A DNA stretch of 64,000 nucleotides. Origin: Beroe forskalii. Its lineage: Eukaryota > Ctenophora > Nuda > Beroida > Beroidae. The notes below the pieces were generated by a model, which did no database searches, had not been told where the DNA came from, and was given only the letters and a program-made list of their open reading frames with translations. The translations under genes were made by a program, and so were the position numbers. Location: contig WFMF01000323.1 in assembly GCA_011033025.1 (NCBI GenBank), forward strand, positions 62,001 through 126,000, read 5' to 3'. Within the stretch, counting starts at the first letter, position 1; every line of letters starts with the position of its first letter. Positions 1 through 11,400 of this stretch are shown one piece after another.

Positions 1-458
1 TTATGAACATTGAATAACACTGTATTGAATTTGAAATTTATATTATCAACAATTGTTATCATGGATCATTTTAAATTTTTAAGTTCAATAACTAAAATAT
101 TTATCTATATCATATCCTCTGAATTAATATCAATAAATTAAAAAGAAATTCTGTTCACCGTAGGACAGAATTGTCACCGTAAATAACACAGCAGTACAGA
201 TGGACACCCGCTGCCTGCTATGTGCTTTTCTGCTACCCGTTAGCAAGTGTAACCAGTTACCAGGTATTGTAACCCGTTGCCTGGTAACTGTTACTCGTAG
301 CCTGGTAACACCTACCACTTGCCTGGTAACTGCCACCACTTGCCTGGTACCTGTTACCCCTTGCCTGGTAACTGTTACCCGTTGCCTGGTAACTATACCA
401 CTTGCATGGTTCCCCTTACCACCACCACCAAACCATGTGCTTATCTGGAACATCCTGT
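1..458. repeat. Minisatellite of ~20 bp units beyond the COPZ stop codon
   Basis: From about 250 to 420 the sequence is a degenerate tandem repeat built on CCTGGTAACTGTTACCCGTTG, with some eight to nine units varying around the core CCTGGTAAC. It lies directly downstream of the COPZ stop codon (459-461, minus strand), so it probably falls in the 3' UTR or just past the end of that gene. Open frames exist on both strands across it only because the unit length is close to a multiple of three and contains no stop; they are not convincing genes. Positions 1-240 are AT-rich, with nothing recognised. Confidence 0.75.
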
Positions 459-1857
459 TTACCTAAGAAGACTCCACTTGAACCCTTCTTTTGCAGTCTG
501 GTACACCTGGGATTTCTAGTATTAGTAGTGAACGCACGAACAGCCGACTTTCTGAAACTCTTTGCTTTATTAATTTATTATTGGTATTTTCAAACTGAAA
601 GTAATAAGGGTAAAGGTGGGCATTTGGGAGGTATTGGAGGAGCATTCAGCAGCACCTATTTGATTAAAGGAATGGGGTATGGATTGCAGAATTAAAGAAT
701 TGGCTGTATATATGACAGAAAGCCAATGAATGGTAAGTGCTGTCAAATCGAGCTCTTCCCTATATCCCCCGCGCACGCGCGCGCGGCTTTTTCACTGCCC
801 GAGTACTCCCGATATATATAACAATACCTGAGCTACAGTTTGCTCCGAGAGCGGTATCTCCTTGTCCTGTTTGGGGTAGACTCTAGCAACGATACTGTCA
901 GCATCGTCCTCCATCAACACACCTGATGTTCAGGGAGTGCAGGATGGAAAATGGACAGTGAAACAGAGACTCATTAAAACATTAGAATACTTTTAATTTG
1001 ATATGTGGAACAGCTTATTGTAGGAATCGTTCACACTTCACTTCTTTGCTGCACACAAGAGGTCAATCAAAAATTTTGGAAAAAAGGAGAAATTTAAGGA
1101 GAAACCCCACACAATTTCAGTTCCCTAACCTGCCTCTACGATCTCATCAGTAGCGAGTATAATATGCTCCATCTTATCGTACAGAGCTTTCTTCTCCACA
1201 TTCTTACGGAGAATGGAACTGATGCAGTCAAAGTAAGTGTTAAGGGTGTTGGAGAGGATCAACTCGTTCTCCTCCATAGACCCTACTACGTAGAACAGCA
1301 GATCCACACTGGAGAAAAGTGTGAGGATGGAACTTGTGAAATGCAATTTATAACCGGGAATCAGAATACTGAACACTGAAAATTCAGAGCTGAGAAGTTC
1401 GGAAATTTGCGTTTCGAGAAAGGGACATGTTAACATGATTTCCATAAAATCTGCAGTCCCCCACCACAACAATCTACAGTCTATACTCACCAGGACTTGT
1501 AGACAATAGTAAGACCCTGTAGAGCTATGATCTCATAGTCTGTCTTGTCAGTCTTTCTGAACAGGTTCTTCTCAAACTCCTGAAATGATAATAACGCGTT
1601 CTCGACTCCTGTCTTCTAGAGTTCTAGATGTAAATTTTGAATGAAATAGACTTATAGATAAAATGATAACTTCTACATGTCAATTTTGAATGGTAACCTC
1701 TACAAAATCATGATAGATACTTGTGTTTGAACAGTAGGTCTACCTGCTTGTCCTTGAGAGAAGGAAAGGTATCATCGTAATACTTCGTCAAGACTCTGTC
1801 ACCATTGTTGTCAAGGATCAGAAGGGCTTTGATTGACTGCAGACTTTCCAAGATCAT
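459..1857 (-). CDS. COPZ1: Coatomer subunit zeta (COPI zeta), five exons, complete
   Basis: Small subunit of the COPI coat. It belongs to the F-subcomplex that coats Golgi-derived vesicles and is a longin/AP-sigma-like fold. Coding exons on the minus strand, in order: 1857-1744, 1579-1491, 1308-1130, 922-828, 506-459. All joins have GT/AG borders and matching phases (0, 2, 1, 0) and give 174 residues, against about 177 in vertebrates. Conserved signatures seen: [13 protein letters not shown] and [11 protein letters not shown] near the N-terminus, [55 protein letters not shown], and a C-terminal [11 protein letters not shown] before TAA. The short last exon (48 bp) is supported by the near-identical family C-terminus. 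The start is the ATG at 1857. A possible acceptor (TTTGTATAG) lies just upstream, so a tiny additional N-terminal exon cannot be excluded. Vertebrates have two paralogues; the symbol is used for the family. Confidence 0.93.
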
Positions 1858-3044
1858 TCTACCTATACAAATTGCCGAGTATGTAAATCATTATATTGTT
1901 GAAAGGGGTGATGTTACGTTTATGAGTTGCATATGTTTTGCAGCTTAATTTTCAAAATTGACTTTGAACTCTACAACACTGCAATAAAGTTTGAAACCAG
2001 GTGAACAAGTAAACGTCGAATATGCAGCTTTGGATTTCTTACTTTCAACGCAATTTCAGTCGTTCATTTCGTCGCAAGCAAAAGCTCAATCAGAAAATTA
2101 GCTGCAAGTACGTGTCACTAATCATAACCGTTGGGAAACGATAAAATATGGCATTGAGCTATTGTACTGAAGAGAAAAATATGAAACTCAATTTTCAAAA
2201 TTTTGTTATTTGTGAGCCTCTAAATATGCAAACTGAAATTTCAGCGACAAAAATGAGACAACAAATTGTCTTAAAATTATAAATACCAAAAACGTCTGCT
2301 ACCTATATCTCTGTAACACGTTTTGTAAGTTTAGTTCAACAAACTAATTTCAAATTTTCAAATAGCAGGATTCATCTTTTTATCAATATGTTCATGCATA
2401 CACACTACCAAAGAATATTAACATTAGTTTACTAGAAATTTGCATGCAAATTACCTGAAATAATTAAGTAATTAGCAACACAGTCGAAATAAACCTGGGT
2501 TTTTGGCAATCTCCAAGTGTATTATAAGTTACAAATAATTTAAAAACCCTGTGCATAGTTCAACACTCAGAATTATCAAAACCATACCCACTTTTGAAAT
2601 GCAATTGATTTATAATCTGATCCAATGAATCACATCAAAAATCAGGCTTATGAGATCAAAATATTAGTTGTGGTGAAAGTAAAGTACATCTTAAACATGC
2701 TTAATAAATCATAGTTTCTTTGAAAGGTTTTGCTCAGTAATTATTTCGTTGTTTTTGACAAATGAGCAATAAATGGTTTAAACGTTTGAAGAACGGTTTT
2801 TGTTGAACAACCTCAAAGTATAATTACCAAGTATTTACAGAAATTAAAACGCCACGTTTTATACTTTAAACGAGTGAAATGCAGTGAATTAAAAACTAAA
2901 CTAGAATTTCAAATCAACATATTGCGTCTGACTGTAGATCTGAAACGGGAAATTCTACTAATTATTCTCTAGCATCACAGGATTTTAGGATAACAATATA
3001 GAAATATACTATGACATCACCAGGGGGACGGTTCTATGATATAT
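1858..3044. other. Gap between two minus-strand genes, AT-rich
   Basis: Contains the upstream region of COPZ and the downstream region of the Gln/Pro-rich gene. No reading frame, repeat array or RNA gene was recognised. The sequence is AT-rich with many short poly-A and poly-T runs. Confidence 0.5.
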
Positions 3045-4488
3045 TTAGGCAGGGGCAGGGGGAGCAGCTTGTAACTCAGCGGGTTGGGCGGGGACATCCC
3101 CCACAGGGTGCAGGGCGTTGTTATCTGGTTCTTGTAGGGGTTGCTGGTGCTGGTTCTGCTCAAGGCGCTGCTGGGGTGAGGAAGTGTTAGAAGAGATGGG
3201 TTTCAGTGAATTGAAGTAGGGAACAGAATTTTTGGGAGAATACTCTTATAAATTTTGTAAAGAATAAATTTTGTAAAGTCCCCCAAAATTCGTGTACTCA
3301 GACGGACTCAGATGATCATTTTATATGCAGAAAGTTACCATGAACAACATTTATACACACGGCCTCTACCCCTCTAGTTAATGCATGCTAATGATTCATC
3401 AGCCTTGTTGAGTATTTTGTGTGATGTACATTGAACAAATTAATGGGAATTTACAACAAGAGGCGTATACATCGCAACATTATTACCACAAAAAATATGA
3501 AAATAGAAGAAAACAATAATATTTTCCTTCTCCAAAGGTGCTACTTTATTGCCAAGAGAATATTGGCATTTCGTTTACCTGTAGTTCTTGCTGCTGATCC
3601 TGTACAACATTAAGGGAGTCAATGAGGGCTTGGTTGGCTTGTGGTTGGAGAGGGGCCACATCCATTAGATTACTATCTGAAGAATATGTTATCAGTAGTG
3701 ATTAGTTCATTGAGGCATTCATAGTAGCTAGATAAGGGCTAACGACTAAGAGCCCCATTATTGAAATAATAAGGATAAATTGAGATGATTAGAATGAGAA
3801 ATAATGAGAAATTTAAAGCAACAATTTCTCAAATTCCCATTAGAATATAAGCTGCCCCACATACCATCTCTAACAGCATCTCCCGGTGCAGGTGCTACAG
3901 GCTGCTCAATGTGTTCACCTTCCACTCTGGGGGCGTCTCCAGCAGGCAGGGGGATGGGAACAAACGCTCCTGGGATGTCCTGGGGAGGCGTGATGTGATG
4001 TTGTGAGAATACAGGGGAGGCGTGATGTGATGTTGGCCCCGGAAAAAAGGTACATTTCAAAAAAATAGTTAGATGTGATGTTATGATAATGCAGGGGAGG
4101 CGTGAAGTGCAGTATTGAGATACAGAGGCGTCAATTAGTGTGATAAGATACAAATTAGAATTTTATAAATGTCACTAAAAGCAGACTTATATCTCCCTTT
4201 TATACTTAACCTGTTTGTTATCAACTGGCCCCCCTTGGAACCTAACCTGCTTGTTTTCAACTGGCTGGAACCTAACCTGTTTGTTGTCAACTGGCTGGAA
4301 CCTAACCTGTTTGTTGTCAACAGGCTGGAACCTAACCTGTTTGTTGTCAACTGGCCCCCCTTGGTTATTAGCAGGATCGGGTATATCTGCCACGTGGTCT
4401 TCCACTGCGTTGTTTTCACTGTCTGCAGCAGCTTGAGGCAGGGCCGCTACAGCGTTCAGCTCGTTATTCTTACTGTCCTCAGCGCTAT
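3045..4488 (-). CDS. Unrecognised Gln/Pro/Asn-rich protein, 3' four exons only
   Basis: Four phase-compatible exons on the minus strand: 4488-4211 (entered in phase 1), 3979-3865, 3676-3579 and 3170-3045, ending at TAA (3045-3047). They encode about 206 residues of low-complexity acidic sequence. The first visible exon begins SAEDSKNNELNAVAALPQAA and ends in tandem copies of VRFQPVDNKQ. The second contains PGAFVPIPLPAGDAPRVEGE, the third QDQQQELQ, and the last QRLEQNQHQQPLQE followed by an Ala/Pro-rich tail. No domain, membrane segment or signal peptide is visible in this part. The composition is loosely like the lumenal tails of Golgi proteins such as GOLIM4, but that is a guess. No 5' exons were found between here and the satellite block, so the gene is either partial, interrupted by the repeats, or has short exons I missed. 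Confidence 0.6.
4237..4356 (-). repeat. 30 bp coding tandem repeat, four units
   Basis: Four direct copies of a 30 bp unit start at 4237, 4267, 4297 and 4327 and translate on the minus strand as VRFQPVDNKQ, with VENKQ in one copy. Partial units at each end carry a GGP insertion. Each unit contains CAGGTTAGG and TTCCAG, which match the cores of splice donor and acceptor sites, and the exon's real donor (CAG|GTTAAG at 4210) is itself the end of a unit. Confidence 0.85.
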
Positions 4489-4908
4489 CTGAAACGGAAT
4501 ATTGATTAAACGGTTTATAAATTGTAACTAAAGTAATTATTGAACCTTTGCCACTTACTAAGGTAATCACAGGGGCGGATTGATGACAAATGAGCAAACG
4601 ACAATGATTATTAGATTATACTATTTGGGGGCATAGGTAAGAATTAAAATGTGAAATATTTTGAAAGGCAAAAAAAGACTCGCACATGCTATTAGAAAGC
4701 TCACACAGCTTTCGAATTATCCTAATAAAATACACTTGAATTCCGTATAAGGGTGTCCAATGTCTGTGACATTAGCATCAAAATATTTCATTATCTGCCC
4801 AATGGCACTGTCTTGGACACTACACTCATTTCATTTACTCAGCATCAGATGACTGCAGTCTATATTGAATACTATTCTTCAGATACCCAGCCATCTACAC
4901 TTACAATT
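4489..4908. other. Intron or upstream flank of the Gln/Pro-rich gene
   Basis: Lies immediately 5' (minus strand) of the first visible exon of the Gln/Pro-rich gene. No coding segment in a compatible phase was recognised, and no array is present. Confidence 0.4.
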
Positions 4909-4910
4909 TA

Positions 4911-5408
4911 CCTTAGGAGGTCTATTTATGTGGGTTGAAATTGCGGTGTTTGAAATTTTGGTAGGTTGAAAATATGGGGATTTTTTTCAAAAATCCCCAA
5001 ATTTCACCCACCAAATAAAATTGAGTGATTTTTCTAACTTTTTGCTGACAAATGAAAGATTTTTTGCGGAAAGCAATGGAAAAATAGATTAATTCTACTA
5101 TTACAAATTGAATTCTTGATCGTCTTCCTGAGCCTCTGCTTCATTAATTACTGTTCTAAATTTTTGAATTTCAATTGTTTTAACCATTTAACTTTAACTA
5201 AATTATCTGTAGCTATCTGAAAACTCATCTCTGATACGAAATTGTACTGTTTTAGTACAGATAGTTCAAGAAATTTTGAAAAGTCGAAAGCGGGTTGAAT
5301 TAAATCGGGGAGTAAAATTGTGGCGGGCAAAATTTTGGTAGGTTGAAAATATGGGGATTTTTTCGAAAAATCCCCAAATTACAACCTTTATAAATAGACC
5401 TCCTAAGG
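4911..5408. mobile_element. MITE-like element with 19 bp terminal inverted repeats and TA flanks
   Basis: The element begins CCTTAGGAGGTCTATTTAT (4911-4929) and ends with the exact reverse complement (5390-5408). It is flanked on both sides by TA (4909-4910 and 5409-5410), as expected for a TA target-site duplication of the Tc1/mariner or related superfamilies. A segment around AAATTTTGGTAGGTTGAAAATATGG occurs twice inside it (about 4955 and 5330), each followed by a GGGATTTTT...AAAATCCCC hairpin. No transposase frame is present, so it is non-autonomous. Confidence 0.8.
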
Positions 5409-5490
5409 TATATAGCTCTAATAGATAGAACACTTTCCAATTCTTCTTCAGGAAATTCAATGAAGTTCTTCTGCTAGGATGCAATACACA

Positions 5491-8400
5491 GGCGTAGACG
5501 TCTCATGGGTAGTCAAATAGAAATGTATCTGATCATAAATTATGCGCCTGAAACCACTGAACCAATGATATTCGCCAGTTTTCCTTTGTTTTCCTGTAAA
5601 ATCCAATAAAACTTATTTTTACCTCTCAAAACAGTGATCCAGGCGTGTCTTCATTTCTGAGGCACCCAAGATCCGAAATCGAAAAGCTTTGGCTGATTGA
5701 GCTGAAAATTTGCACGCCGTCCATGGACGACCTAAGAAAGACATCCCATACTTCAGAATCCCGAAATCAGCCATTTTCTGTCTAGTGTCTGTTATGGGGG
5801 TTAAAATCGCGTTTTTGGGCTTAAAAACTGCCTTTTTTCGCCCCTTATTGGGCGTAGACGTCTCATGGGTGGTCAAATAAAAGTGGATCTGATCATAAAT
5901 TATGCGCCTGAAACCACTGAACCAATGATATTCGCCCGTTTTCCTTTGTTTCCCTATAAAATCCAAAAATCCCTATTTTTACCTCTCAAAACAGTGATCC
6001 AGGACGTTCTTCATTTCTGAGGCACCCAAGATGCGAAATCGAAAAGCTTTGGCCACGTGATTGAGCTGAAAATTTGCACGCCATCCATGGACGACCTAAG
6101 AAAGACAAACCATACTTCAGAATCCCGAAATCAGCCATTTTCTGTCTGTTATGGGGGTTAAAATCGCGTTTTTGGCTTAAAAACTGCCTTTTTTCGCCCC
6201 TTATTGGGCGTAGATGTCTCATGGGTGGTCAAATAGAAGTGTATCTGGTCATAAATTATGCGCCTGAAACCACTGAACCAATGATATTCGCCAGTTTTCC
6301 TTTGTTTTCCTGTAAAATCCAAAAAACCTGTTTTTACCTCTCAAAACAGTGATCCAGGCGTGTCTTCATTTCTGAGGCACCCAAGATCCGAAATCGAAAA
6401 GCTTTGGCCGATTGAGCTGAAAATTTGCACGCCATCCATGGACGACCTAAGAAAGACATACCATACTTCAGAATCCCGAAATCAGCCATTTTCTGTCTGT
6501 TATGGGGGTTAAAATCGCGTTTTCGGGCTTAAAACTACCTTTTTTCGCCCCTTATTGGGCGTAGATGTCTCATGGGTGGTCAAATAGAAGTGTATCTGGT
6601 CATAAATTATGCGCCTGAAACCACTGAACCAATGATATTCGCCAGTTTTCCTTTTGTTTTCCTGTAAAATCCAAAAACCCTATTTTACCTCTTAAAACAG
6701 TGATCCGGGATGTTCTTCATTTCTGAGGCACCCAAGATCCCAAATCGAAAAGCTTTGGCCGATTGAGCTGAAAATTTGCACGCCATCCATGGACGACCTA
6801 AGAAAGACATACCATACTTCAGAATCCCGAAATCAGCCATTTTCTGTCTGTTATGGGGGGTTAAAATCGCGTTTTTCGGCTTAAAAACTGCCTTTTTTCG
6901 CCCCTTTATTGGGCGTAGATGTCTCATGGGTGGTCAAATAGAAGTGTATCTGGTCATAAATTATGCGCCTGAAACCACTGAACCAATGATATTCGCCAGT
7001 TTTCCTTTGTTTTCCTGTAAAATCCAAAAAACCTGTTTTTACCTCTCAAAACAGTGATCCAGGCGTGTCTTCATTTCTGAGGCACCCAAGATCCGAAATC
7101 GAAAAGCTTTGGCCGATTGAGCTGAAAATTTGCACGCCATCCATGGACGACCTAAGAAAGACAAACCATACTTCAGAATCCCGAAATCAGCCATTTTCTG
7201 TCTGTTATGGGGGTTAAAATCGCGTTTTTGGGCTTAAAACTGCCTTTTTTCGCCCCTTATTGGGCGTAGATGTCTCATGGGTGGTCAAATAGAAGTGTAT
7301 CTGGTCATAAATTATGCGCCTGAAACCACTGAACCAATGATATTCGCCAGTTTTCCTTTGTTTTCCTGTAAAATCCAAAAACCCTATTTTACCTCTCAAA
7401 ACAGTGATCCAGGATGTTCTTCATTTCTGAGGCACCCAAGATCCGAAATCGAAAAACTTTGGGCGATTGAGCTGAAAATTTGCACGCCATCCATGGACGA
7501 CCTAAGAAAGACAAACCATACTTCAGAATCCCGAAATCAGCCATTTTCTGTCTGTTATGGGGGGTTAAAATCGCGTTTTTGGGATTAAAAACTGCCTTTT
7601 TTCGCCCCTTATTGGGCGTAGATGTCTCATGGGTGGTCAAATAGAAGTGTATCTGGTCATAAATTATGCGCCTGAAACCACTGAACCAATGATATTCGCC
7701 AGTTTTCCTTTGTTTTCCTATAAAATTCAAAAAACCTATTTTTACCTCTCAAAACAGTGATCCAGGCGTGTTCTTCATTTCTGAGGCACCCAAGATCCGA
7801 AATCGATAAGCTTTGGCCGATTGAGCTGAAAATTTGCACGCCATCCATGGACGACCTAAGAAAGACATACCATACTTCAGAATCCCGAAATCAGCCATTT
7901 TCTGTCTGTTATGGGGGTTAAAATCGCGTTTTTCGGCTTAAAAACTGCCTTTTTCGCCCCTTATTGGGCGTAGATGTCTCATGGGTGGTCAAATAGAAGT
8001 GTATCTGGTCATAAATTATGCGCCTGAAACCACTGAACCAATGATATTCGCCAGTTTTCCTTTGTTTTCCTGTAAAATCCAAAAACCCTATTTTTAACTC
8101 TCAAAACAGTGATCCAGGACGTTCTTCATTTCTGAGGCACCCAAGATCCGAAACCGAAAAGCTTTGGCCGATTGAGCTGAAAATTTGCACGCCATCCATG
8201 GACGACCTAAGAAAGACATACCATACTTCAGAATCCCGAAATCAGCCATTTTCTGTCTGTTATGGGGGTTAAAATCGCGTTTTTCGGCTTAAAACTGCCT
8301 TTTTTCGCCCCTTATTGGGCGTAGATGTCTCATGGGTGGTCAAATAGAAGTGTATCTGGTCATAAATTATGCGCCTGAAACCACTGGACCAATGATATTC

Positions 8401-11400
8401 GCCAGTTTTGCTTTGTTTTCCTGTAAAATCCAAAAAACCCTATTTTTACCTATCAAAACAGTGATCCAGGACGTTCTTCATTTCTGAGGCACCCAAGATC
8501 CGAAATCGAAAAGCTTTGGCCGATTGAGCTGAAAATTTGCACGTTATCCATGGACGTCCTAAGAAAGACATACCATACTTCAGAATCCCGAAATCAGCCA
8601 TTTTCTGTCTATTATGGGGGATTAAAATCGCGTTTTTCGGCTTAAAAACTCTCTTTTTTCGCCCCTTATTGGGCGTAGATGTCTCGAGGGTGGTCAAATA
8701 GAAGTGTATCTGGTCATAAATTATGCGCCTGAAACCACTGAACCAATGATATTCGCCAGTTTTCCTTTGTTTTCCTGTAAAATCCAAAATAACCTATTTT
8801 TACCTCTCAAAACAGTGATCCAGGACGTTCTTCATTTCTGAGGCACCCAAGATCCGAAATCGAAAAGCTTTGGCCGATTGAGCTGAAAATTTGCACGCCA
8901 TCCATGGACGACCTAAGAAAGAAATACATACCATACTTCAGAATCCCGAAATCAGCCATTTTCTGTCTGTTATGGGGGTTAAAATCGCGTTTTTCGGCTT
9001 AAAACTGCCTTTTTTCGCCCCTTATTGGGCGTAGATGTCTTATGTGTGTTCAAATAGAAGTGTATCTGGTCATAAATTACATGCCTGAAACCACTGAACC
9101 AATGATATTCGCCAGTTTTCCTTTGTTTTCCTGTAAAATCCAAAAACCCTATTTTTACCTCTCAAAACAGTGATCCAGGACGTTCTTCATTTCTGAGGCA
9201 CCCAAGATCCGAAATCGAAAAGCTTTGGCCGATTGAGCTGAAAATTTGCACGCCATCCATGGACGACCTAAGAAAGACATACCATACTTCAGAATCCCGA
9301 AATCAGCCATTTTCTGTCTGTTATGGGGGGTTAAAATCGCGTTTTTCGGCTTAAAAAATGCCTTTTTTCGCCCCTATTTGGGCGTAGATGTCTCATGGGT
9401 GGTCAAATAGAAGTGTATCTGGTCATAAATTATGCGCCTGAAACCACTGAACCAATGATATTCGCCAGTTTTCCTTTGTTTTCCTGTAAAATCCAAAAAA
9501 CCCTATTTTTACCTCTCAAAAACAGTGATCCAGGACGTTCTTCATTTCTGAGGCACCCAAGATCCGAAATCGAAAAGCTTTGGCCGATTGAGCTGAAAAT
9601 TTGCACGCCATCCATGGACGACCTAAGAAAGACATACCATACTTCAGAATCCCGAAATCAGCCATTTTCTGTCTGTTATGGGGGTTAAAATCGCGTTTTT
9701 CGGCTTAAAACTGCCTTTTTTCGCCCCTTATTGGGCGTAGATGTCTCATGGGTGGTCAAATAGAAGTGTATCTGGTCATAAATTATGCGCCTGAAACCAC
9801 TGAACCAATGATATTCGCCAGTTTTCCTTTGTTTTCCTGTAAAACTAAAAACCCTATTTTACCTCTCAAAACAGTGATCCAGGACGTGTTCTTCATTTCT
9901 GAGCACCCAAGATCCAAAATCGAAAAGCTTTGGCCGATTGAGCTGAAAATTTGCACGCCATCCATGGACGACCTAAGAAAGACATACCATACTTCAGAAT
10001 CCCGAAATCAGCCATTTTCTGTCTGTTATGGGGGTTAAAATCGCGTTTTTCGGCTTAAAACTGCCTTTTTTCGCCCCTTTATTGGGCGTAGATGTCTCAT
10101 GGGTGGTCAAATAGAAGTGTATCTGGTCATAAATTATGCGCCTGAAACCACTGAACCAATGATATTCGCCAGTTTTCCTTTTGTTTTCCTGTAAAATCCA
10201 AAAACCCTATTTTACCTCTCAAAACAGTGATCCAGGACGTTCTTCATTTCTGAGGCACCCAAGATCCGAAATCGAAAAGCTTTGGCCGATTGAGCTGAAA
10301 ATTTGCACGCCATCCATGGACGACCTAAGAAAGACATACCATACTTCAGAATCCCGAAATCAGCCATTTTCTGTCTGTTATGGGGGTTAAAATCGCGTTT
10401 TTCGGCTTAAAACTGCCTTTTTTCGCCCCTTATTGGGCGTAGATGTCTCATGGGTGGTCAAATAGAAGTGTATCTGGTCATAAATTATGCGCCTGAAACC
10501 ACTGAACCAATGATATTCGCCAGTTTTCCTTTGTTTTCCTGTAAAATCCAAAAACCCTATTTTTACCTCTCAAAACAGTGATCCAGGATGTTCTTCATTT
10601 CTGAGGCACCCAAGATCCGAAATCGAAAAGCTTTGGCCGATTGAGCTGAAAATTTGCACGCCATCCATGGACGACCTAAGAAAGACATACCATACTTCAG
10701 AATCCCGAAATCAGCCATTTTCTGTCTGTTATGGGGGTTAAAATCGCGTTTTTCGGCTTAAAACTGCCTTTTTTCGCCCCTTATTGGGCGTAGATGTCTC
10801 ATGGGTGGTCAAATAGAAGTGTATCTGGTCATAAATTATGCGCCTGAAACCACTGAACCAATGATATTCGCCAGTTTTCCTTTGTTTTCCTGTAAAATCC
10901 AAAACCCTATTTTTTTACCTCTCAAAACAGTGATCCAGGACGTTCTTCATTTCTGAGGCACCCAAGATCCGAAATCGAAAAGCTTTGGCCGATTGAGCTG
11001 AAAATTTGCACGCCATCCATGGACGACCTAAGAAAGACATACCATACTTCAGAATCCCGAAATCAGCCATTTTCTGTCTGTTATGGGGGTTAAAATCGCG
11101 TTTTTCGGCTTAAAACTGCCTTTTTTCGCCCCTTATTGGGCGTAGATGTCTCATGGGTGGTCAAATAGAAGTGTATCTGGTCATAAATTATGCGCCTGAA
11201 ACCACTGAACCAATGATATTCGCCAGTTTTCCTTTGTTTTCCTGTAAAATCCAAAAACCCTATTTTACCTCTCAAAACAGTGATCCAGGACGTTCTTCAT
11301 TTCTGAGGCACCCAAGATCCGAAATCGAAAAGCTTTGGCCGATTGAGCTGAAAATTTGCACGCCATCCATGGACGACCTAAGAAAGACATACCATACTTC

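Noticed and set aside
1164..1379. Plus-strand open frame of 71 codons
   Set aside because: It is the antisense shadow of COPZ exon 3.
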